Under the pieces are notes generated by a model. It saw nothing but the letters and a program-made list of their open reading frames with translations, searched no databases and was not told where the DNA came from. A DNA stretch of 6,204 nucleotides from Pseudomonadota bacterium (lineage in GTDB: Bacteria; Myxococcota_A; Polyangia; Polyangiales; Sandaracinaceae): contig JAEZBP010000524.1 of assembly GCA_023427125.1 (NCBI GenBank), positions 1-6,204 of the forward strand, read 5' to 3'. Of the stretch, positions 5,700-6,204 are shown piece by piece; the stretch's first letter is position 1, and each line of letters opens with the position of its first letter. Position numbers and translations under genes: made by a program.

Positions 5700-5890
5700 A
5701 AGCTCGCTCGGTGATCGGCGAGAGCCTCGGAGGCTCCCCGGAGCTCGTGCGTACGGATCGCGCCACCCTCGAGGGCTCGCAGAGCTCGTGCGCAGTGATC
5801 ACGTCGCTCGTCGAGGCTCCAAGATCTCGCGCTGCGTGTTCGAGGTGCCCCAGGAACCCGCGGAGAGGTCCGCTCCAGTGAAGGACCCGC

Positions 5891-5917
5891 CCCGCGCTCT
5901 CGGATGAAGAGTGCGGG
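5891..5917 (-). terminator. Hairpin after the ABC ATPase gene
   Basis: CCCGCGCTCT (5891-5900) pairs with AGAGTGCGGG (5908-5917): nine Watson-Crick pairs and one G-T, with a seven-base loop. It begins 18 bases beyond the TAG stop at 5936-5938 of the leftward gene, the usual place for a terminator. No T-run follows. Confidence 0.5.
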
Positions 5918-5935
5918 ACCTGCTCGCAGGCCTCG

Positions 5936-6204
5936 CTACCGCGGGTAGATCCGGTGGGCGCGGGCGGCGACGCGGACGCGGGCGCCGGGGCCGAGCTCAC
6001 GGACCGTGGCGCGGGCGAGGCGCGCGCGGAGCGTGGGCCCACCGTCGATCACCGCCTCGACCTGCGCCGCCTCGCCGAGATCGGTGACGCGCAGGACGGT
6101 CGCGACGGCGTCGTCGCCGGATGCGCGCTCGAGCTCGAGCTCACCGATCCGGATCACGACACGGACCTCATCGCCCTCGCGGGCGCCGGCGAGCGGAAGA
6201 CGCC
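5936..6204 (-). CDS. ABC transporter ATP-binding protein, C-terminal TOBE domain (partial)
   Basis: The last 88 codons of a leftward gene, open to the right window edge. Residues read RLPLAGAREGDEVRVVIR, then ELELERASGDDAVATVLRV, a DLGEAAQVEAVIDGG segment, and end LGPGARVRVAARAHRIYPR. This is the beta-rich TOBE domain that follows the nucleotide-binding domain in CysA/PotA/FbpC/ModC-type import ATPases: a GdeV.v.iR entry, an LG...V..V..GG strand pair, and a final G..V.V strand. A GTG at 6157 lies inside the domain and is not a plausible start, because the frame remains open and domain-like to the edge. The Walker motifs lie outside the window, so the imported substrate (sulfate, molybdate, polyamine or iron) cannot be assigned. 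A stand-alone TOBE protein is less likely. Confidence 0.7.
   Translation of the reverse strand, partial: RLPLAGAREGDEVRVVIRIGELELERASGDDAVATVLRVTDLGEAAQVEAVIDGGPTLRARLARATVRELGPGARVRVAARAHRIYPR

Larger units (their letters stand above)
5370..5880. repeat. Degenerate ~42-base tandem array of hairpin units
   Basis: GATC-containing cores recur at 5375, 5418, 5504, 5588, 5713, 5756 and 5797. The spacings (43, 86, 84, 125, 43, 41) are near multiples of 42. Dividing at this period gives about twelve units starting near 5370, 5413, 5456, 5499, 5542, 5583, 5625, 5667, 5709, 5752, 5793 and 5837. The approximate unit is GATCGGCGAGCCTC, a 3-base loop, GAGGCTCGCC, then a GAGCTCGTGCG-like tail. The best units are 5413, 5499, 5583, 5667 and 5709; the last unit and 5542 are weak. 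Units 5413 plus 5456 and 5499 plus 5542 form an obvious 86-base direct repeat sharing CGAGGATCGG, AGCCTCGGA and CATCGATG. Unit lengths vary from 41 to 44, so no frame is kept throughout and the array looks non-coding. It fills the gap between the ABC ATPase gene and the phosphoesterase. Confidence 0.7.

Noticed and set aside
5766..5775. CCCTCGAGGG palindrome as a separate regulatory operator
   Set aside because: It sits at the stem position of array unit 5752 and is adequately explained as part of the repeat.
5370..5880. CRISPR array
   Set aside because: There is no constant repeat alternating with unique spacers; the whole 42-base unit is related from copy to copy and no cas gene is present.
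5497..6042. Leftward open frame across the repeat array, and a rightward one at 5567-5881
   Set aside because: The rightward one shows a faint 14-residue periodicity, which is simply the 42-base DNA period. Unit lengths of 41, 43 and 44 break the frame elsewhere, and neither has a ribosome-binding site or a known domain. The leftward one also overlaps the TOBE coding end out of frame.

Overview
The window is very GC-rich with strong G/C at third codon positions. Its gene styles (a Cys-rich MerR regulator, Ala/Arg-rich enzymes, GTG starts with 4-base overlaps) suggest a high-GC Gram-negative such as a Myxococcota/Polyangia-type bacterium. That placement is inference; there is no rRNA or phylogenetic marker in the window.

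Left part (1-1470): position 58 starts a leftward gene that leaves the window after 19 residues. A 359-base intergenic region follows. It holds a TTGACA-type promoter pointing right and a long GC-rich leader with strong stem-loops. The leader ends at a MerR-family regulator (418-882) with a C-terminal CxxC-x8-CxxC cysteine cluster. Its stop overlaps the GTG start of a GTP cyclohydrolase I-like gene (879-1439). This FolE-like protein keeps the three zinc ligands but has lost other catalytic residues, notably the His of the H-x-C motif, which is Pro.

Middle part (1548-3584): an M29 aminopeptidase-like gene is split by a frameshift near 1736-1745. It is followed 40 bases later by an intact RimK-like ATP-grasp ligase. 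The M29-like protein appears to lack the usual metal ligands, so the pair looks like a ligase with a non-peptidase partner. The small-molecule or peptide product is unknown. A hairpin at 3602-3635 separates these genes from the convergent leftward genes.

Right part, all leftward (3638-6204): the C-terminal TOBE region of an ABC transporter ATPase enters from the right edge (stop at 5936) and is followed by a hairpin (5891-5917). Then comes a roughly 510-base stretch that reads as a degenerate tandem array of about twelve 41-43-base units. Most units carry a short inverted repeat of the GAGCCTC-N3-GAGGCTC type. Immediately after it comes a membrane-anchored YkuE-like metallophosphoesterase (4146-5360), then a limonene-epoxide-hydrolase-family protein with all catalytic residues (3638-4075), probably in one transcript.

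The most unusual items are the hairpin-bearing tandem array, the active-site-altered FolE homologue coupled to a Cys4 MerR regulator, and the M29-like/ATP-grasp pair.
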